From positions 21,187,980 to 21,251,979 of the forward strand of contig NC_056407.1 of assembly GCF_905147365.1 (NCBI RefSeq): a stretch of DNA of 64,000 bases. Direction: 5' to 3'. The first letter of the stretch is position 1; each line of letters starts with the position of its first letter. Position numbers and translations under genes: made by a program. Below the pieces are notes generated by a model. It was not told the DNA's origin, did not search any database, and saw only the letters and a list, made by a program, of their open reading frames with translations. Below are positions 45,346-58,081 of this stretch, in pieces. Source of the DNA: Aricia agestis. Taxonomy: Eukaryota; Arthropoda; Insecta; Lepidoptera; Lycaenidae.

Positions 45346-47100
45346 AAAAAAGACCTGCCCGAAACGCTCCATACAAAGTGCTACGAAAGTATGACGTCAG
45401 TCTTTCGTAGTTTGTACGCATCGGGAGACAACTTTGTTCGACAGGTATGATAAATATTGCGTTTATGAAAGTGGTTTCATAACAAAAGTTGCTTTTAATT
45501 GCATAAGTTATCGAATTGTATACAAATATTAAGAAATTTAATTGAAAAAAAATTCGACTTGAATATCCAACTTTGAAGGCGCATAACAAAAAAAATACAA
45601 ATGCTATCAAGCTGAAATTTTGGGAACACTTATTTTTTACCGTGATTTATTTATTTTATAAACAAAATTTGCTAATTTTTGACCTTGTCATCATCCCTAT
45701 TACTGTAAAGCATAAAATATTCAGCTACCCAGCGTGCCTACACGAATTAACCAAAAATATTTTTATTCAGTCTCGTTTTACGTGTAAAAATATTTATTTA
45801 AAATTTACATGATGTTTTAAATATTCTAACATTATTAGGCGTTTTTAAAGCCTAGCCTAAAAAATGTTTTAAAAGCTTGTAAATATTTTTGGTTAAACTT
45901 CTAAGTAATATCACAGTTTAAGTATAATTAATATTACTTTTACCGTGGTAATAATTTAGGAACTTTTGCGTAGTTGTTGAGTTGTGGGCGGCGGCAATAT
46001 GAAAGGTCAACTGCTCCGTTAAGATCTTATTTACTTTACATAATAATCACCTGATTTTAGTAATATATCATTGAACAATTAAATTATACTTTCATAATCT
46101 CATTATTCATATTATTTTGCGAATTTTCGAAGCTATTTTCGAATGGCCAAGATAGAAACGGGAATGAAAAAATGCACCGTACTACAGCTGTAAGTGTTTA
46201 AATCAATAATTATTATTAAAGTCACTAGAATAGTGTGTGAAACAAGGGGAAATTACAATTAATAGATAATAATATTATGTTTGTGTAACCTTGATTCATA
46301 AAAAACAAAAGTAATTGTTAACTTAAAATGTTATGTAGTGTAAGAATAGTCATAAAATAATATTAACTACTTAACTAGTTTAAGAATAGTATGTAAACAG
46401 AACGTCTCTCCCAAACCGATAAACCTTTTAGGTTTTTGTATGGGAAACTATGTCATGTTTTTCTTAAATATTGTAATGCTTTGAATAAAGGAAAAAAAAT
46501 ATCAAATTGTTATATGAAACATATTAACACCATCAACAGATTCATACCAACATCAACAGAACCATTGTCGTTATTTTATAGAAAAACTTGTTATGTTTGC
46601 GCTTTACACAAAAAATATATCAAGCTATAATATTTCCGCAGACAAAGATTTATTATCTGAGCAAATCCTTCATTTCGCCATCTCATGTGTAAATCACATG
46701 TGTCGCCTCAAACAGCTGCGAGGTACATTTCTGCTAAAGCGTTGGATTCAAATTGAAAGATTACAAGATGGCTACCTCAACATTCTTTAATAGCGAAATG
46801 GCGTGTTTTGTGTTATTTTAGAATGCTAATTCTTTATAGGTATCGTGCTTACAATAACTGTGAAGCACTTTCGAAAAGATTGGTAGACATTTTGTTATTC
46901 GCTATAAACTAAGTACGTGCATATCTCCCTTACTAAAAAAATATTTGTGCAAATAAAAATACGCAGCATTTACTTCTAGGCCTTACAACTGCACTCAGAG
47001 ATGAACATTAATTACATAACTGTAAATAAATTAAGATTTTGACAAAAGCCCCATACATTATCTGCAAAAGTTTTCATTAAATTGAAGTTTAATCATCATT
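45346..47100. other. AT-rich sequence, nothing identified
   Basis: No gene, tRNA or clear repeat. Short frames here start at non-ATG codons and show no domain. Confidence 0.35.
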
Positions 47101-47104
47101 AGAT

Positions 47105-47481
47105 GTCTATGGCATCCATTACACGGTAGGTTTTGCTGTCAGTTTTACCACAGTCATGGCTGTAACTGATGGATAACCTACCGTGTAAGAGCGTGACAGA
47201 TGGTTGCATGAAGTTGATTGGCGAAAATCTGGATATCTTGATTTTTGCTTCATGCAACCATCAGTCACGAATTTTGAGTGAGTGTTGTCACATCTGACAA
47301 AATATGAAAAAATTTGAAACGTATACCTTTGAAAATTTTGGCTTTGACTGACATAAAACTGAAGAGAATTGAGTGACCGTCTAATACCATTCGTCAGTTC
47401 ATCAGTCACCATCAGTCAAACATAATTCATGATTGACGGAATTGACTGCCGCTTGCATGAGCGTGTAATGGATGCCTATGA
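47105..47481. mobile_element. Nested foldback MITE
   Basis: The ends atggcatccattacacgg and gcgtgtaatggatgcctat are inverted. Inside, ttacacggtaggtt mirrors aacctaccgtgtaa (47118-47188), and gatggttgcatgaag mirrors cttcatgcaaccatc (47199-47265). This gives hairpins within a hairpin. Confidence 0.75.
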
Positions 47482-48289
47482 GTGCGGCCGTTAGTCATAT
47501 TATGAAGTTTTCAATGTGCCAATATATTTATTATAGATAATAAATATAAGCAGTAGATCTTGTTTAATCGCTGTTTAAATATTTTTATGATTTGGGCTGT
47601 TAAATTATGTTTTTATTTTTATGGTAAACTTATAAGTTATAACATTTTGGTTGACTCTGTATTTATCTACCTGAAACTGTAATTTCCTCTCACCTCAGTA
47701 GTATGCTTAGATAAATAGCTTTCCAATATTTTTCAGCGATTTTCGTGTCCCGACATCTATTTTCATAGAGTTGTTTAAGTAATGTTTCAGACGTGACCGC
47801 TTTTGGCGACTATGAATTATTGTTTGCTTAGAGCCGTGAAAAAACGACAATTTTTATCTTAAACTGAAGGCACAACTACAAGGAGAGAAAAAAACACATT
47901 GTTATTGGGGTTTGGACGAAACAGACTACACTCAAATTCATTAATTCAGGAACATGCAAAATGATACTTTAAAATCCTACAAGGATGATGATGGCTTCAT
48001 TCATCCTTATAGGATTGTATATTCATAAACATTTGAGTGTATTTAAAAAGACTTTACTCAAGAGATACGCAGGAATCTACAGTATATAATATTATTTTTT
48101 TTTTTTTATTTATTAGGCATATCAACAATATAAACACACACATATACATTGATTACATTAATAACTACATTTTAGTGCTTATATTAATTACAGACATGCA
48201 CACCATTATTTTATAAAAACACATCTATAACCAAATTAAATTAAAGTTGAGTATACAATTAATTCTAAATTTATTAATTAAATATCTAG

Positions 48290-48420
48290 GCAAATATTGT
48301 AAATGCGAAAGTATGTCTGTTTGTTACCTCTTCACGCCCAAACCGCTGAACCGATTTTGCTGAAATTTGGTATGGAGATACATTGATTCCCGGGATACTT
48401 TTTGCTCAGAAAAAATGTAC
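48290..48420 (-). mobile_element. Helitron-like 3' fragment
   Basis: On the minus strand it has the usual family end: gtatctccataccaaattt, gcaaaatcggttcagcgg, cgtgaagaggtaac, and gcatttacaatatt. Confidence 0.6.
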
Positions 48421-48719
48421 GGTTCCCGCGCCATAAACGAATTGAGGCGCAACAAAGTCTATTACCTTATAAAAAGACTTTTCTCGAGAGATATGGAAGA
48501 ATCTACTGTATATATTCAATATATATTCAATATGAACTCGGGTTGGGTACGTAACTGTACTCGAGGGCTCGCTTTAACATAATTACAGGCTTTGTGGGGA
48601 AATTGGTTCGAGTCGCGTGCGGCGAAAACACACACAAGTACATATTGAGCACCGCTATTACCTAGATTGTACACTTTATCATGATTTTTACACACACTTC
48701 ACTGGTTATAGGTTTATTT

Positions 48720-48930
48720 AGTACTAACTACTAGATTACGCACACAACTCTGTTGCGTCAAATCAGTTCATCGGGAACCGTACATTCTTCCGGAATGAAA
48801 GGTATTCTATGTTCTTTCCCGGGACAAAAAGTGTATCCATACCTAATTTCAGCAAAACCAGTTCAGCCGTGAAGAGGTAACAGACAGACAGAAAGACACA
48901 CTTTCGCTTGCTTATTATAATAATATAATA
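48720..48930 (+). mobile_element. Helitron-like decayed copy
   Basis: ctagattacgcacacaactc, gaaccgtacattcttccgg, tgttctttcccgggac and cagttcagccgtgaagagg are in family order, ending in attataataat. Confidence 0.55.
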
Positions 48931-48939
48931 ATACTTATA

Positions 48940-49262
48940 GCTGTCCCGGCAAACGTTTTTTTGCCATATAAAGTATTTCGACCGTATTATTTTATTGAAG
49001 TGACTAAATAAGTATGTCACCATGGCAACGTCCATCGCTATCCCGTCGCACAAACAATGGTCGCCGTCAGTCTCGAGTTGTAATAATTTACTATTATTTA
49101 TTTAACAAATGTACTATTAATATAATAAGTACCTACCCAGTAGCCGATTCTCAGACCCACTGAATATGCATATAAAATTTGGTTAAAATCAGTAAAGCCG
49201 TTTCGGAGGAGTACGCGGCCTAACATTGTGACACGAGAATTTGATATATAAGATTAGTATTG
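48940..49262 (+). mobile_element. Helitron-like repeat, 'ctgtcccggcaaacg' type
   Basis: It starts agctgtcccggcaaacg, has accgtattattttattgaag and agtaaagccgtttcggaggag, and ends gatatataagattagtat. The start and end words match a second Helitron-like family known to me from Lepidoptera. Confidence 0.6.
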
Positions 49263-49619
49263 ATTAACAGACTAAGAACAGCTATAGTACTTGTTTAATT
49301 TCTGAATAACAAATACTTGTTGAGCTGATCAAACTCGGAATCACTATGCGGCTTTTCTACATTGACCCATGATAGATTGAAACCAGTGACTATCTACACG
49401 TGAAAAAACGTCTATTTTTATCTTAAACTTTTAGTTTAAGATAACGAATATAGTCTTTAGGCTATATTTGTTGCGTAAAACACATTGATGGGGTTTGGAC
49501 GAAACAGGCTACACTCAAATAAATGTTTAATTCATTAATTCAGGAACATGCAAAATGATACATTTAAAACTCGGATAGGGCTTGGTTGGAAACAGCGTCT
49601 TAAGTAATATTATTACAAG

Positions 49620-50483
49620 ACTAGCTGTTGCCCGCGACTTCGTCCGCATTAGTATAGTAGATTACGTCCCAAGTATTATTTATTGTACAAAAATATTCAA
49701 TGTACAGCATTGACTTTCCTACGATTTTATTATATATACTTAGATGTTCCGCGCGGCTTCGCTTGCGTAATTTAGGAATTTCACGCGACCGTACATTTTT
49801 CCGCAAAAAATAGCCTATGTCCCTTAACGTGGTATATTCTCCATGTTTGCCAAATAACATAAAAATTGCTCCAGTAGTTCTTAAGAATTTTAAGATAATA
49901 AGCAATTTCATATAATTTCCCCCGTTTTTTCTACATTTTCCTCTATTTCTTCGCTCCTATTAGTCGTAGAATAATAAAATATAGCCTATAGCCTTCCTCG
50001 ATAAATAGACTATCTAACACTGAAATAATTTTTCAAACCGGACCAGTAGTTCCTGAGATTAGCGCGTTCAAATAAGCCCTTTCAAATAATTTCCCCCCGT
50101 TTTTTCCACACTTTCCTCTATTTATTCGCTCTTATTAGTCTTAGCGTGATAAAATATAACCTATAACCTTTCGCAACAAATGGACTATCTAACACTGAAA
50201 GATTTTTTTAAATCGGACCAGTAGTTCCTGAGATTAGCGCGTTCAAATAAGCCCTTTCATATAATTTACCCCGTTTTTTCCACATTTTCCCCTATTTCTT
50301 CGCTCCTATTAGTCTTAGCGTGATAAAATATAGCCTATAGCCTTCCTCGATAAATGAGCTATCTAACGCTGAAAGAATTTTTCAAATCGGACCAGTAGTT
50401 CCTGAGATTAGCGCGTTCAAACAAACAAACAAACAAACAAACTAACTAACAAACTCTGCAGAATTATAATATTAGTATAGATG
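49620..50483 (+). mobile_element. Helitron-like element with internal tandem array
   Basis: It starts actagctgttgcccgcgac and ends aattataatattagtata. A second start-like word (atgttccgcgcggcttcg) occurs at 49743, so two related elements may be fused. From about 49917 a unit of roughly 175-180 bases (ttccccc...gttttttc to gattagcgcgttcaaa) is repeated three times. The single-unit version is at 58449-58733. Confidence 0.75.
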
Positions 50484-51890
50484 GCTTTATTCATCCTTGT
50501 AGGATTGTATATTCCAAACATTTGAGTGTATATAAAAAGACTTTACTCAAGAGATACGCAGGAATCTACAGTATGTAATATTATTTAAATATCCAGGCAA
50601 ATATTATAAATGCGTGGGCCTCATCATGCCTGTCATATTCCTTTAAGACAGTCCATGATCAGTTTTGCAATCATGGTTATTGACCAAATGGGCATGGACC
50701 AAAGTAGAGAAAAGTATTAGTATAAGTAGTCAGTTCTGGTTTTAGCCAGAATTACAATTAATACTGATTTGATAGGTTCGTACCATCTTTGTGTTGGTCT
50801 ATGGCTACAGAAACAAACCAACGCGTGTAATCTATAGTATACAGATGTCCTAGGAAGTTTTGAAATATTATTCACACTAAATTTCTAGGTGCACATTTTG
50901 ATCTTTACGTCAATAAAACTCTCAGAATGGGCGGTCATAAAAATACGAGACGGTATGTAAAACTAAACGCGTTTGTTTGAAAGTTGCTAATCTAAATTCG
51001 TGACGAAGCAAAAATACCGACGGAAAATTCTTATTTGTGATCGAGTGGCTTTCCAACTCAATGGATTTCGAGAACCTTGTTTATTAAACAGGAACTGTAA
51101 ATTTTTCTAAGATAAAACTATCCTATATTTTTCCATCAGCATATTAAATTTCATCAAGTTTGATTCAGCGTAAAGTGCTAACGTTCGATTATTTTCAAAA
51201 TATTTAAAATACAGAAATTAACTTGACACATAATATTATATATATACAGCTTGTATATGACATAGTATAGTTTCCTTAGAACGAGACGCCTACTTCCGGC
51301 GAAATATTTAAACATTGTGGCGAACTAACTATTAGACTACAAGCCCATGAAGAAAATTAACGGGTGAAAGGAATTAACTTGAATATCGCTTAGAAGGCTA
51401 TAACTATGTCTGAAAATAACTCTGAGCACTTTGTCTCTATTTTTTAACAGACTTTCAAAAAGGAGGAGGTTATATAGGCTGTGGATATATTTTTTTTGAT
51501 CGGTATAGTTGAGTAAGCAGTGAGCAATATAAAATATCGCCAAAGTCCTGCATCGCGCGCTAAGTTTTCTGAGGGCTTCGGCCTAGTAGCATGCCACCTC
51601 GCTAGTCCTCTCTGTCAGCCGCTATGCATATTCCCACAACGTACAACTTTTAATTACTAAGCCTCTCACCCTAATTGTTAAGCCCTTATGTCCTATATCT
51701 GGGAGCTCAATTAGCCACATGTTGGCGGTGACCGCAGAGGGCTATATACGTATTAATTAGCACTCACACGTGTGACGTCATCACCGCTAATGAGAGCTAC
51801 ATTTGTGACGTCACTATCACAATTCATCCATATTTTGTTTTATAGTAGATTTAATCCTGAATTTTGAATCCTATTTACTTTTTTTATATA
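50484..51890. other. Unassigned AT-rich sequence
   Basis: No gene is supported. The phrase ctttcaaaaaggaggaggtt at 51452 is a trace of the dispersed repeat seen at 18036. Confidence 0.35.
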
Positions 51891-51891
51891 A

Positions 51892-52095
51892 TACTAGATG
51901 ACCCCCACAACTCCGTTTGATTTACCGCAGAATTTTGATTTACCGCATGGGAACCGCACATTTTTTCGGGATAACAAGTATCCTTTGTGTGCGTCCTTTC
52001 CTGTAACTCAAAATATGATCCATACCAAATTAAGTTCAAGAATAAAGTGGTAAACAGACAGACACACTTTTGAATTTATAATATTAGGTTGGATC
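51892..52095 (+). mobile_element. Helitron-like decayed copy
   Basis: It starts actagatgacccccacaac, includes gggaaccgcacattttttcg, and ends aatttataatattaggttgg. Confidence 0.6.
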
Positions 52096-52628
52096 GGTGG
52101 TTAAAACAACAGCTCCTATCTTGCGTAAAACAATATTCGTTACTATTACGGTAATTTCGACGGACGATGTAAAAAAGACCCAAAAACATCCTTCTCTTTA
52201 TTTAAAACTCTGATTGTCAGTACTTTTAATATAGAGGACGAGTTTGTTTGTTTGCATCAAATAGGCTTCAAAACTATTGGGTCGATTTTGATCTGACTTC
52301 GGTCAAAACTAAAATATTTTATATAAATGCTTTGTTTTTGTAATTAATCTTATACTTACTGTAGTTGTTATAAACATAATATAGAACCCATACCTTGTTA
52401 GTTGTTATGAATGCCCGTACTCAACCCGGGGCATGCATCAAAACATCAATTATAAGTTGTTAAAGTTGTTAACAAATATTCGGAATTCGGAAAGTTTTGT
52501 GGTGCAAGTTGGTATACTAAATACTTTATTATGTGTGAGCTAGTGAATTCTATATTCAAATACCAGAGATTTTATTGACTAAACGTCACTAAAATCGCTT
52601 ATCATGCAAGCACTGCATTTTTTTCTGA

Positions 52629-52740
52629 GATAAGAGTTATCAATTGATAACTCTTATCCCGGAAAAGTGTGCGGTTAAGCGGCGGTATAAAGATACTTTG
52701 AGTCGTGGAAAAGGACAACTTCCTTTTCCACGACTCAAAG
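52629..52740. repeat. Two adjacent perfect palindromes
   Basis: 52629-52658 is a perfect 30-base palindrome with no loop (gataagagttatcaa and its complement). 52696-52740 has perfect 20-base arms around the loop caact. Both interrupt an otherwise ordinary Helitron-like 3' sequence (tcaaaatcggttcagtgg follows at 52761). Confidence 0.9.
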
Positions 52741-53164
52741 ATCTTCACACCAAATTTTAATCAAAATCGGTTCAGTGGTTCAAACATAAAAAAAAAGTTT
52801 TTTGGGTGATCAGCTCCCCGTCGCGTTGGCGCTGACATTGAAATGCATGAAATATCAGCAAAGACGTATTATTCCAAGACGCTTTCTAGAATTCCATACA
52901 ATCCGGGCCATCAGCGCTGATGATACAAGTGCACGTTTGACTACAGCTTGTAGTTTTATGTCATACAAAGTTTGGTGATTAAAATAAAGTATGAAACAGC
53001 TATTTCCGTGTACCATATTGGCAATTTCATATTAATGCACTTTCATTATCGTAAAGACAAGATGACTAATAAATATGTATGGAAGAGCGTTTCATGTGAA
53101 CGCTTTGTGAGGTGGAACATATTGGGAAACAAGCATGAGCATAGTAGGAATATAAAAGAATAGA

Positions 53165-53592
53165 CTGACAGTTTAAGGTGCCGGTTGGCAGCGGGCGACA
53201 CGAAGCAACCGCAGACGGCGTGTCGTCGCGACACTACTGGTTTGTATGTATTTCTATGAAACACCCTCCGCAGCCGAAAACACCATAGAAAAGAAACCGT
53301 TTCTATGGTGACCATGCTAGGTATAGTATAGACAAAGTGCCTGGTAGGGCTGCTGAGGTATAGTATAGACAAAGTGACAGGTAGATAAATCCTTAAGGTG
53401 CTGGTTGGCAGCGAGGGACATGAAAGAACCGCAGACGACGTGTCGTCGCGACACTCCTGGTTTGTATATATTTCTATGAAAGGTGTCACTAGCTTCTAGC
53501 GACACGAACACACACGTTGTTTCATGTCACTCGCTGCCAACCAGCACCTTAAGGATTTATCTACCTGTCACTTTGTCTATACTATATCTAGC
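53165..53592. mobile_element. Nested foldback elements with partial duplication
   Basis: aaggtgctggttggcagcga at 53395 is mirrored by tcgctgccaaccagcacctt at 53533-53552. Outside it, tatagtatagacaaagtgac and aggtagataaatcctt are mirrored by aaggatttatctacct and gtcactttgtctatacta. A diverged second left part, aaggtgccggttggcagcg, starts at 53176. The result is a palindrome within a palindrome, plus a partial tandem copy. Confidence 0.8.
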
Positions 53593-53659
53593 ATGGTCAC
53601 CATAGGAACGGTTTCTATCTACGTATGAATAGACAAAGTTAAAGTTAGTCAAGACAAAG

Positions 53660-53755
53660 TGACAGTTAGACAACGGAAATCCGCCATTTTGTCGATAAAA
53701 TCTGTCAGTATGTCGATTCTTTCCCATGTCTACTGTTGTTATGCTAGCCCTGCAG
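53660..53755 (+). repeat. Dispersed repeat, partner of 35820
   Basis: gacaacggaaatccgccatt, gataaaatctgtcagtatg and gttatgctagccctgcag mirror the segment at 35820-35935. Confidence 0.5.
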
Positions 53756-55434
53756 AAAACTTTTTTTTGTTATGGAAATACTAAGTACTGTCGTGAAGAA
53801 AGGGAATATTCGCGTCATACTAAGAATGACATTATAAATGCACCTTTTATTCTAAGCGTTGCACTTTGTAACATAAAACGGAAAATCTTATATCACTTTA
53901 CACTTTATCCAATAAGTGCAGTCGATTCTCCTACGATTGTGATGTCACAAGCATATTAAAGGATTAGTTACAAATAGACAGTTGTAGAAACTTTTAAAAG
54001 ATCTGATTAGTCAACTTGCATTTAATATTATAATTTCGACATCAATCAAAAACGTGACATGGCGCTTGTGACATTTAAAACGCTGTCGAAAAACCTGCAG
54101 GCTTAGCATGGCCACAGTAGAAATGCGAAAGAATAAACACGCTGACAGTTTTTGCAGACAATCTGACAGATATTCTTTGTTAATCCATCACTTTATCTAC
54201 TTTACCGTAAGAATAAACCTTTCTATGATGGTCATGCTGAGCCTGCTGGACTTACTTTTACAGGCCCACCTAATGCATATTTTTGTCAGATAATAATCGT
54301 TTGACCAGCAGCCTTACCCCCGAAAATGATACGATATTGATTTACGAGTCTGATTAGTTCCAAATTGAGCCGCAGCACGATAGTGCGCTGGTATATCTGT
54401 CAGGAGTGGGAAAAGACGTTGAAACCGCATTAGTTCCAAATTGAGCCACAGCCCTATTTTGCGCTAGTAAATGAAGTGTGCCTACACGAAATCTATTGAA
54501 ATCGTGGTGATTTGATTCTCGATTCCATTCTGATTTTGTCGGGAGTAAGGCAGCAGGATACGAAACATTTTGTTATCCAGCGTGGGCATTGAACGGACGA
54601 TATCTGAGTCAAAAGCCAAGTTCTGAATCTGGGACCAGCAGTGCCAGTGCAGTGCAGTGCCAGTTTGCTCTGGGCAAAATTTATTCGCTGCCAAGGGAGT
54701 TGGTAGTGCGAAGGCTTCTGCGGCGCCTTATTTTATTCGGCACCCTAGGCGGTCGCCTAGCGTCGCCCCCCTCTAATGCCGCTACTGGCTACGTGGCAAA
54801 GCAGTTATTTTCTACGAAATCCAAATATCGTGACGTATTTCAATGATATCCATGTTATGCATCGTCGCAAAGTCTCTTTTCAGTGTGACCTGACCCTCCG
54901 ACAAACACGACCCCAGCACCAGCAACTTTGAATACCAAATATTTCCCATACATTTATCAGAATACAGTTGCAAAGTTTGTCCGGGGAACTACAGCGCCTC
55001 ATTTAAAACTTCGTTCGCTCTCCGAACTTTTTGAGAGTCGGAATGTTAAATCATGACATGTGCTATCGCTGCCCTGTTACGACAAAACAATGCAACCCGG
55101 GTTACATCGTTTTGTAATAATATAGTCTAAATATATCTACTTGAGGAAGCTTTGTATTGATCGAACCCAAAAAATTGAGGACAAGTTTTTATCCGAACTA
55201 TTCCATGTATCATTTTGCTGTAACCCAAAATGTGGATAAAATATTTTTGCAGCGTTTTGTACCCGTATAGCCGTCGTAGGTTAACAATCGCCCAAGTTTG
55301 CCCCTTAATATTTTATACTGGCTAGCTACATACCGTCACCACAGAATAGATAATAGTACAAGCCGTCACGATAAAACATGTTTTAAAGTATTTTAATATA
55401 TTAAAAAAAAATACGATAAAATAATGTTATAATG
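53756..55434. other. Repeat-derived unassigned sequence
   Basis: 54725-54800 (cggcaccctaggcggtcgcc) looks like a TE end I have met in other insect genomes. Otherwise nothing can be named, and no gene is supported. Confidence 0.3.
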
Positions 55435-55496
55435 AGGAAATATTATAATATTTCCTTAGGTTTCTATATGAGCTTATAAGCTCATATAGAAACCTA
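55435..55496. repeat. Two abutting perfect palindromes
   Basis: 55435-55456 is a perfect 22-base palindrome. 55457-55496 is a perfect 40-base palindrome with no loop. They touch with no intervening base. Confidence 0.93.
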
Positions 55497-56617
55497 GTAC
55501 CTGTCTACACTGGATAAAATTTGGTAACGAGCTTAAGTTAATAAATTTTAAACTCATTTTTTAAAAGTTGACGTGTTACAAGATACAGCGTTTTGTCCTA
55601 ACTGGGTCGAATTCGATTGATGTTTCGATTTTAATGATGACAATATAATGTTCATATATGGTGACAATAGCAAAAAGACTGCTAAGCTAGAGCTATTTGG
55701 CAAATCCATACCAATACTATAAATCCGCATGTGTTTAACAAACTAATAACTCTTTTATACAACGCTGAAGCGATATGAAAGGACATTGGGACCTTTACTA
55801 TGGACAAAATACCCACGGCAAACACTAATGATTCATACCGAGACTTCTACATGTACTGATTTAAAGCTCATTATTGTGGGGTATGGGAATATGAAGCATT
55901 TTAAATTAAAAAAGTGACTCAATGTATCAGTTTTATATCAAAGTAAAATAATTATTATTACGGAAAGCACTTTGTTTCTTATAATAATAACAAAGAATGA
56001 TTACATTTACTCTATTCACTATCGTTTTGTATAAAATCATGTCAAATATCTCAATAACGATGTAGGTGTTCAAGAAAAAAATGTGTCGTTTTTATGCACA
56101 AATCTTTATTAATATTAATCGTAACCCTCTCACCGCATTCCACGCCTAATATAATATGATGGTCTTAGGCACAGTGTATAAAATCTTAGTTAGTTACTAA
56201 TATTATTGAGCATGAAAATGTGCAAAAACTAAAACATATTTTTGTCATTATCTCTCCATTCCCATTACTTTATTTAAAAAAAACTGCACAGTTATAACTT
56301 ATGCAAGGTTATCTAAAAATTAATATAAGTTTCATTCGTGTTTGCTGAATTTCGTAAAGCGGGTCATAAAGGTCCCAATGTCATTTGATATGAAGATTGA
56401 AAATACTTTCAAAGTATTGAAAAAGGAGGAGGGTAGTTTTTATCCTTGAAATATGCACAGTCCCCGCGTGATAAACTGCACGAACTAATTTAAGGGCCAT
56501 TCTGATTTGACACAATCCGACCAAATAACGACATCTGCTCATTAATCAATTTATCTGGAAGTACAACTAAATTAACAACTTTTCCACCTAGCTAAACATA
56601 ATTTTAGTACATAGACC
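55497..56617. other. AT-rich sequence, nothing identified
   Basis: No gene or element is supported here. Confidence 0.35.
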
Positions 56618-56931
56618 AGGAGTTCCCAATCTTTTTCAGCCTGCGGTGCAGTTAGACGTCAAAATATTTTGTTACGGCGCGCGCCCCATTCTACCCAGCT
56701 ATTACAAAAAGATACATAAATAAACAACTTATAGTAAGGTTAAGCAGGTAAATTATAGTAATAAAGAAATATTTTATCATCTGCCTGATTTGTATACTTA
56801 ATATTACAATTTTATTTTATACTTAATATTTATGGTTTCGGATAATGATAAAGGATCGACTCACGGCGCCCCTCTTGCCTTTCCACGGTGCACCAGGGCG
56901 CCGCGGCGCACAGTTTCGGAACCCCTAGCAT
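56617..56931. mobile_element. hAT-type MITE
   Basis: Left end caggagttcccaatctttt and right end gtttcggaacccctag are inverted repeats of the CAGGGGTTCCCAA type typical of hAT elements. The subterminal regions are GC-rich (ctgcggtgca, gcgccgcggcgc). The flanks acatagac and gcattgac could be a decayed 8-bp duplication. Confidence 0.7.
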
Positions 56932-58080
56932 TGACTATACGAGTACTAAAACTACTCCCAACTAATTAAGCACAGTCTACACGGTCGAAAATTGTTAGTT
57001 ACCAGTTCGTTGATTGATTTGGGTACATTTGTAAAAGGGTGTGCCGGCTTCTAATGAATATTAAATTATATTGTGCCCAGACCTTTGTATTGTTTACAAC
57101 TCGTGGCACGATATTTAAACTTTATTTAGGGGTTAACCGTGCTTTAACTGTATGGATATTTACAGTAATTTATTCTACTAATAATATAAAGGCGAAAGTT
57201 TTGATGTATGGATGTGTGGATGTTTGTTACTCTTTCGATGATCGAAAAGATCGCGTGGCTGCCCTAAGTTCAATATCGCTATATAATCAATGAGCTAAGC
57301 TTGAGTATTGTACAGTATAAGCATACCTATAATTGATACTTTTGAAAATACGGTATTTTCCGTAGCAACACATTCCTATTTACAACTTATTTTTACCCGC
57401 TATAAAAGCATAAATTAAATAAATTCCTCTCGAAGCTCAGCTTAGCGCCGTTTTTACCTTAAAGTGGTATAATTTTTGTGATCTCCCAATGGCCTATTTC
57501 CTTACACAAACGAGGGCACTTAAAGAAATTCTGTCATTTTGTTACGCCTTAATGAATGCCCCTCGAGTTGAGGAAAACCAGTCGCCAAGTTTACAAATAA
57601 ACACGGTTGTGACTCAAGTGTCGCACTTGTTGACTGGCAATTCCTGTCAAAATAAACAAGTTTTCATTGACGATTTTAATTTGGTACTTTTCAATAAGAG
57701 TCTGCCACTTTATAACGCTGATTACAAAATCGATGGCTCATGGTAACTGCCAACTAATGAGTAATTAGGACGTGGATTACGGTCAGGGCGCTTTGGTGTG
57801 TTTGGGAATACATTTGCGATAATTATATCACTTCCAACTACATGTTGTACAGTGTGTAACAAAATAAGTGATAATACTTAAGGGTATAACAAAATCGCTT
57901 TTTGTGTTGTATGGCCCCTGTATAAAGTTCGCTGTGAAAGTAGCAGCACTGAAAGAGTAACTTTTTTAACTGTTTTATAGGAAAATAAGTGACGCTGGGA
58001 TTTTTGGTCATACAAATAAAAAAAATGTTCTTCCGCTGCTTCTTTCACAGTGAACTCGATTTATATGACAGATACACATT
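56932..58080. other. Unassigned sequence with one 85-codon frame
   Basis: An ATG frame at 57489-57746 (MAYFLTQTRALKEILSFC to a stop) shows no domain, signal peptide or splice context that I recognise. A Helitron-like trace (taaaggcgaaagttttgatg, gtttgttactctttcgatg) is at 57188-57242. Confidence 0.25.
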
Positions 58081-58081
58081 A

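Noticed and set aside
50400..50450. CRISPR-like regular spacing in the triplicated unit
   Set aside because: Units are 175-180 bases with no unique spacers, inside a transposon of a eukaryotic genome.
53046..53489. 147-residue minus-strand frame with repeated segments
   Set aside because: The internal repeat comes from partially duplicated foldback elements; no domain is seen.
57489..57746. 85-residue ATG frame as a gene
   Set aside because: No recognised domain, no splice context and no coding-like composition shift; kept only as an unassigned frame.
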